8,574 nt of DNA from RGIG995 sp045652445. GTDB taxonomy: Bacteria; Bacillota; Clostridia; Oscillospirales; UBA644. A model generated the notes under the pieces. That model ran no database searches. It was not told the origin of the DNA and worked only from the letters and a program-made list of their open reading frames with translations. The stretch covers positions 1 through 8,574 of the forward strand of contig JAZRUJ010000039.1 of NCBI GenBank assembly GCA_045652445.1, given 5' to 3'. Shown here piece after piece: positions 5,831 to 8,574 of this stretch (positions are counted from its first letter, which is position 1; each line of letters opens with the position of its first letter). The position numbers and the translations under genes were made by a program.

Positions 5831-6847
5831 TTATCCTATCACGTATTGATCCGAGGTTAACTCAAACCGACCGATCAGCCCTTCGCTGATGCGGACGGTG
5901 TGATCTTTGCACACAAAAATAACTTCCGATGGGAGGAATCCTTCCATTTGATTCAACGTCTCGTACAAATTCCAGCCCTCCTCTGCACCCATCAGCCACA
6001 GGGCAGTGGACATCAGATCCGCTTGTGCCCCGTCGGCACATAAAACCGTCACCGAAAGCAGGTCGCTTTGCCGGGGATAGCCGGTTTTGGCATCTAACAG
6101 ATGATGGTAAACCGTTCCGGTATATTCAAAATACCGTTCATAGCCCCCGGATGTGACAATAGAAATGTCCGTTGCAGTAACAATCCCCAAAGAATCGGAA
6201 GTGCCTTCTTCCGGATCACGGATTCCTACACGAAATTCCTTCCCGTTCCGGGTTCCGAAGAGAGCAACGTTGCCGCCAAAGGAAATGACACCGGCGGTCG
6301 CTCCCGCATTTTTCAAGGCTTTGACCGTATAATCCGCCCCATACCCTTTCCCTACGCTGCCAATGTCAATTCCCATGCCCTGCTTGGAAAAGGTTAGGGT
6401 GGAATCGGTGACCGTCACCCCGGAAAATCCCACGAGAGACCGGATGCTTTCAATGTCTTCCTGGGAGGGTGGCGTGGTAGCGTGATTCACGTCCCACAGC
6501 CGGGACAGGGGGGCTACCGACAAATCAAAGACGCCATCAGTCAAGGTATATAATATACCGGATTGGTTTAGAATTCCGGCAAATTCTTTGTTAATGTTCA
6601 GGACTTCTCCGTCCCGGGAGGCGGTGATTTCTTTGATTCCGTCCTGGGACAAAAGGTTTTGTCCGTCTTGTGCCGCCGCGGGAAACACGGAGGAAATATT
6701 CTCTCCGCCCCACACCTTTGCGGTACAAATCGTATCGTATGCCCAGGTCTGTCCTTCGTAGGGCTTCGAGGAACAGGCGGACAGAACACCGAGACAAAGA
6801 CACGTCCCCATTAGGCAGACGAAAATGTTTTTTATTTTACAAACCAT
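5831..6847 (-). CDS. apbE: FAD:protein FMN transferase, lipoprotein (ApbE family)
   Basis: ApbE enzymes use FAD to attach FMN covalently to a Ser/Thr of exported flavoproteins such as Rnf subunits or FMN-binding lipoproteins. The 338-residue protein starts with a lipoprotein signal, hydrophobic 8-22 and lipobox LSAC with C25 as the lipidated residue, so it acts on the outer face of the membrane. Family motifs in order are TDGVFDLSVAPL (103-114), GIDIGSVGKGYGAD (159-172), SFGGNV (189-194), HHLLDAKTGYP (248-258) and ADLMSTALWLMG (276-287), with D277 and T281 at the Mg2+ ligand positions. The start at 6847 is chosen because the signal peptide follows directly and a weak GGTGA precedes it; an opening 94 codons longer would be read through another gene. 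It overlaps the upstream microprotein gene by 16 nt. No flavinylated substrate is encoded in the window. Confidence 0.95.
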   Translation of the reverse strand: MVCKIKNIFVCLMGTCLCLGVLSACSSKPYEGQTWAYDTICTAKVWGGENISSVFPAAAQDGQNLLSQDGIKEITASRDGEVLNINKEFAGILNQSGILYTLTDGVFDLSVAPLSRLWDVNHATTPPSQEDIESIRSLVGFSGVTVTDSTLTFSKQGMGIDIGSVGKGYGADYTVKALKNAGATAGVISFGGNVALFGTRNGKEFRVGIRDPEEGTSDSLGIVTATDISIVTSGGYERYFEYTGTVYHHLLDAKTGYPRQSDLLSVTVLCADGAQADLMSTALWLMGAEEGWNLYETLNQMEGFLPSEVIFVCKDHTVRISEGLIGRFELTSDQYVIG

Positions 6848-6993
6848 TGTTTCACCGTATAAAGAATTGCTTCCAAAAGAGACATATCCCCCATACCGTC
6901 CCAGGAAGGCAGGCAGGCAATAACACCCACCGCAACAAACAAACAGACGACGGCACAGAGAATGACCCAAATGGGATTTTGTTTGGAATCCAC
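6832..6993 (-). CDS. 53-residue membrane microprotein opening the apbE operon
   Basis: The gene starts at GTG with a perfect AGGAGG (7001-7006) 7 nt upstream, and a consensus promoter lies just beyond. The 53-residue product begins MDSKQNPIWV and has one transmembrane helix (about 8-28, rich in Val, Cys and Ala). A short Gly/Asp/Met turn (LPSWDGMGDMSLLE) and an amphipathic basic end (ILYTVKQWFVK) follow. The stop lies 16 nt inside apbE, so apbE translation is probably coupled to it; this would explain the weak apbE ribosome binding site. Because of the GTG start and short length it is easily missed. I do not recognise a family. Given its partners it may be a membrane subunit or an accessory of the same redox module (inference). 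Confidence 0.72.
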   Translation of the reverse strand: MDSKQNPIWVILCAVVCLFVAVGVIACLPSWDGMGDMSLLEAILYTVKQWFVK

Positions 6994-7022
6994 GAAGATC
7001 CCTCCTTTGTTCTGATAGAAAT

Positions 7023-7051
7023 ATTATACCGCAAAAACGGGGGAAAGTCAA
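7023..7051 (-). promoter_or_regulatory. Sigma-A-type promoter of the microprotein-apbE-NusG_II-Gx operon
   Basis: On the minus strand TTGACT (7046-7051), a 17-bp spacer and TATAAT (7023-7028) are present. The predicted start is about 16-18 nt before the AGGAGG of the microprotein gene, leaving a very short leader. It is divergent from the promoter at 7089-7117. Confidence 0.82.
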
Positions 7052-7088
7052 TAGGAACGGAACTTTTCGTGCCATTTTGCCCACCCTA

Positions 7089-7117
7089 TTGCAATTAGCG
7101 GAAAAAAGTGCTATAAT
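7089..7117 (+). promoter_or_regulatory. Sigma-A-type promoter of the serine-hydrolase-like gene and topB
   Basis: TTGCAA (7089-7094), a 17-bp spacer and TATAAT (7112-7117) are seen, with a TGn extended -10. A 6-bp inverted repeat, TGCTAT (7109-7114) and ATAGCA (7123-7128), straddles the -10 and the start site. It could be an operator, though it is short. The -35 elements of this and the divergent promoter are 37 bp apart. Confidence 0.8.
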
Positions 7118-7155
7118 ATAAGATAGCATAAAAAAACAATCCAGGGGGTGAATTT

Positions 7156-8220
7156 ATGAATTACGCCAAAATCCGAGACGAGAAGTTTCAGGAAGAACTG
7201 TCTCAACGTTTCACGAGCATTTTGACCCGGAATCTCTGTAAAGGAATTTCCGCGACGATCTGCGGAGAAGCCTCGGTTTTGCTGAAATGTGCCGCGGGAA
7301 TCCAAAGCAACAAAGACGACTCTCCCCTGACCACCGAAAGCGTTTTTTGGGCAGACCAACTTGCCGCTCCCGTGGTAGCGTATATTGCATGGAAACTCCA
7401 CGAAAGCGGAACCTTTGATTTAAACCGCCCCTTGACCCAATATACGGCGGAACCTTTTTTGCCGGGAGAACGGAATTTAGACTACGTAACCGGGCGTTCG
7501 GTCTTATCCCAAACGTCAGGATTCCCCTTGAAAAAACACCCCACCATGCCCACCCATCTGGAACTGATGCCCACCACCGCGTTTTCATATTCCAATTACG
7601 CACTCTTATATTTACAGCGGGCCATGGAACAGGCAACCGGGCAAGACTTTCAGACCTTGGCAAATGAAACCGTGTTTAAACCCTTTCGAATGTACTTGTC
7701 TTCTTTTGTTTGGAAAGACGACTTTACCCACCGCTTTGCCCACCCCCACGTGAAAGGGGACGCGATCTTAAAGGTGCGGGCGGAAAAGCCCAACGTCTCC
7801 AAGTTTTTTTACACCACACCTACCGATTATTGCTTGTTTTTAAACAAACTGTTCGTTCCTCAAACATCGCAGAAATGCCTGACTCCCCTGATGTTACAAC
7901 AAATGCTTCAACCCCAGGCGGAATTGTTCGGAGGGTTGAAATGGACGGCGGGAATCGGTGCTTTTGAAGGAACCGACGGGCGGTTTTATTGGCAATTCGG
8001 AGATCACGAGGGGAGTAAATCCCTTGCCTTTATCGACCGGGAAGCCGACCTGTGCCTTTGCGTTATGGCAAACGACTCCCACGGATTCGACGCCATCCGA
8101 GCATTCTTGAAAGACGCTTTGGGAAAATCGTTTACCCCTTGGGAAAAATACCGCGGTTTTTCTTTGGAAAAAGCCGCCTTCGACAGTAAAATCAAAGCCG
8201 CGAAAAAGAAATACAGTTAA
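7156..8220 (+). CDS. Beta-lactamase-fold serine hydrolase homologue lacking the SxxK nucleophile
   Basis: This is a 354-residue protein of the class C beta-lactamase / serine hydrolase family, with no signal peptide, so probably cytosolic. The family order is visible. After FW at 64-65, where SxxK is expected, the protein reads QLAA (69-72), so both the nucleophilic Ser and the general-base Lys are missing. The structural motif VLSQTSGFP (116-124, usually LLTHTSG) is present, as are the Y-x-N motif YSN (145-147) followed by the usual EQATGQDF, and HEG (284-286) in place of the third H-x-G motif. The C-terminus is lysine-rich. The start has AGGGGGTG 5 nt upstream. Its intact frame argues against a decaying pseudogene. 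A binding or regulatory role without hydrolysis is inferred. It lies 12 nt before topB and is likely co-transcribed with it. Confidence 0.85.
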   Translation: MNYAKIRDEKFQEELSQRFTSILTRNLCKGISATICGEASVLLKCAAGIQSNKDDSPLTTESVFWADQLAAPVVAYIAWKLHESGTFDLNRPLTQYTAEPFLPGERNLDYVTGRSVLSQTSGFPLKKHPTMPTHLELMPTTAFSYSNYALLYLQRAMEQATGQDFQTLANETVFKPFRMYLSSFVWKDDFTHRFAHPHVKGDAILKVRAEKPNVSKFFYTTPTDYCLFLNKLFVPQTSQKCLTPLMLQQMLQPQAELFGGLKWTAGIGAFEGTDGRFYWQFGDHEGSKSLAFIDREADLCLCVMANDSHGFDAIRAFLKDALGKSFTPWEKYRGFSLEKAAFDSKIKAAKKKYS

Positions 8221-8232
8221 AGGATTTTTTTC

Positions 8233-8574
8233 ATGCAACTCATCATTGCCGAAAAACCCAGCCTGGGGCGAAACATCGTTGCGTCCATTGAGGAAGGGAA
8301 CAAAGATAAACTGAATAAGAAAAACGGCTATTACGAGGGCGAACACTACGCCGTCACTTGGGCGTTCGGGCATTTGTTTTCCTTGGCGGATATTGAAGAT
8401 TATTCCCCGCTGCCCCAGGGGACTACCCGGTGGAGCATGGACAATCTCCCCTGTTTTCCCAAAGAATTTCGGTATCACCTGAAAACCGGCGAAGATAAAA
8501 AACCCGACGAAGGGGTCGTGCGGCAGTTCAACACCATTCGAATGCTTTGCAATCGGGAGGATATTGATACCATT
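8233..8574 (+). CDS. topB: DNA topoisomerase III, N-terminal part, cut by window edge
   Basis: Type IA topoisomerases cut one DNA strand and pass another through it to remove negative supercoils and decatenate replication intermediates. The 114 visible residues begin MQLIIAEKPSLGRNI, the start of the TOPRIM domain, with the conserved acidic residue E7 in AEKPS. YAVTWAFGHLFSLADIEDY (39-57) is the next family block. The DxD part of TOPRIM, the active-site Tyr and the remaining domains lie beyond the edge. AAAGGA about 9 nt upstream overlaps the stop region of the preceding gene. The ending matches TopB better than TopA because TopA starts with a different TOPRIM lead and has zinc fingers later, which cannot be checked here. 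Plasmid-type TopB copies also exist, but the setting looks chromosomal. Confidence 0.93.
   Translation, partial: MQLIIAEKPSLGRNIVASIEEGNKDKLNKKNGYYEGEHYAVTWAFGHLFSLADIEDYSPLPQGTTRWSMDNLPCFPKEFRYHLKTGEDKKPDEGVVRQFNTIRMLCNREDIDTI

Noticed and set aside
6848..7129. Longer start for apbE (94 additional codons)
   Set aside because: The extension would bury the lipoprotein signal and overlaps the microprotein frame, which has the better ribosome binding site.
6991..7150. tRNA or other stable RNA in the divergent gap
   Set aside because: No cloverleaf arms, CCA end or T-loop sequence; the gap is fully explained by two promoters and two leaders.

Overview
The window looks like a chromosomal stretch of a low- to mid-GC Firmicute, most likely a Clostridia-class anaerobe. 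This is inferred from consensus sigma-A-type promoters (TATAAT with 17-bp spacers and TGn extensions), strong AGGAGG-type ribosome binding sites, GTG/TTG starts, a pgk-tpiA-gpmI glycolytic operon, and an ApbE / NusG-domain-II / Gx-transporter cluster typical of that group. No rRNA, tRNA, CRISPR array, transposase or phage gene is visible.

Layout, left to right. (1) 1-1090, minus strand: an AT-rich unit reading leftwards. A near-consensus promoter (1061-1089) starts a highly structured leader RNA of about 168 nt that ends in an intrinsic terminator (888-920) with a UUCG loop. A perfect Shine-Dalgarno follows at once, then a 197-residue single-pass membrane protein and a small two-helix membrane protein cut by the window edge. 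(2) 1100-1251: intergenic hairpins, including the likely terminator of the glycolytic operon. (3) 1252-4942, minus strand: promoter, 5'-end hairpin, then pgk, tpiA and gpmI, the lower-glycolysis enzymes from 1,3-bisphosphoglycerate to 2-phosphoglycerate plus triose-phosphate isomerase. (4) 4959-7051, minus strand: promoter, a 53-codon GTG-start membrane microprotein, an ApbE lipoprotein (FMN transferase), a NusG-domain-II protein and a Gx-transporter family protein, with overlapping or near-abutting ends. This is probably part of an extracytoplasmic flavin/electron-transfer pathway. (5) 7089-8574, plus strand: a divergent promoter drives a beta-lactamase-fold protein whose SxxK nucleophile motif is replaced by QLAA, followed after 12 nt by the start of topB (DNA topoisomerase III), which runs off the right edge.

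The most unusual parts are the leader RNA and terminator before the two unrecognised membrane genes, the nucleophile-less serine-hydrolase homologue next to topB, and the unannotated microprotein opening the apbE operon. The glycolytic genes are ordinary and well conserved, with all checked catalytic residues present.
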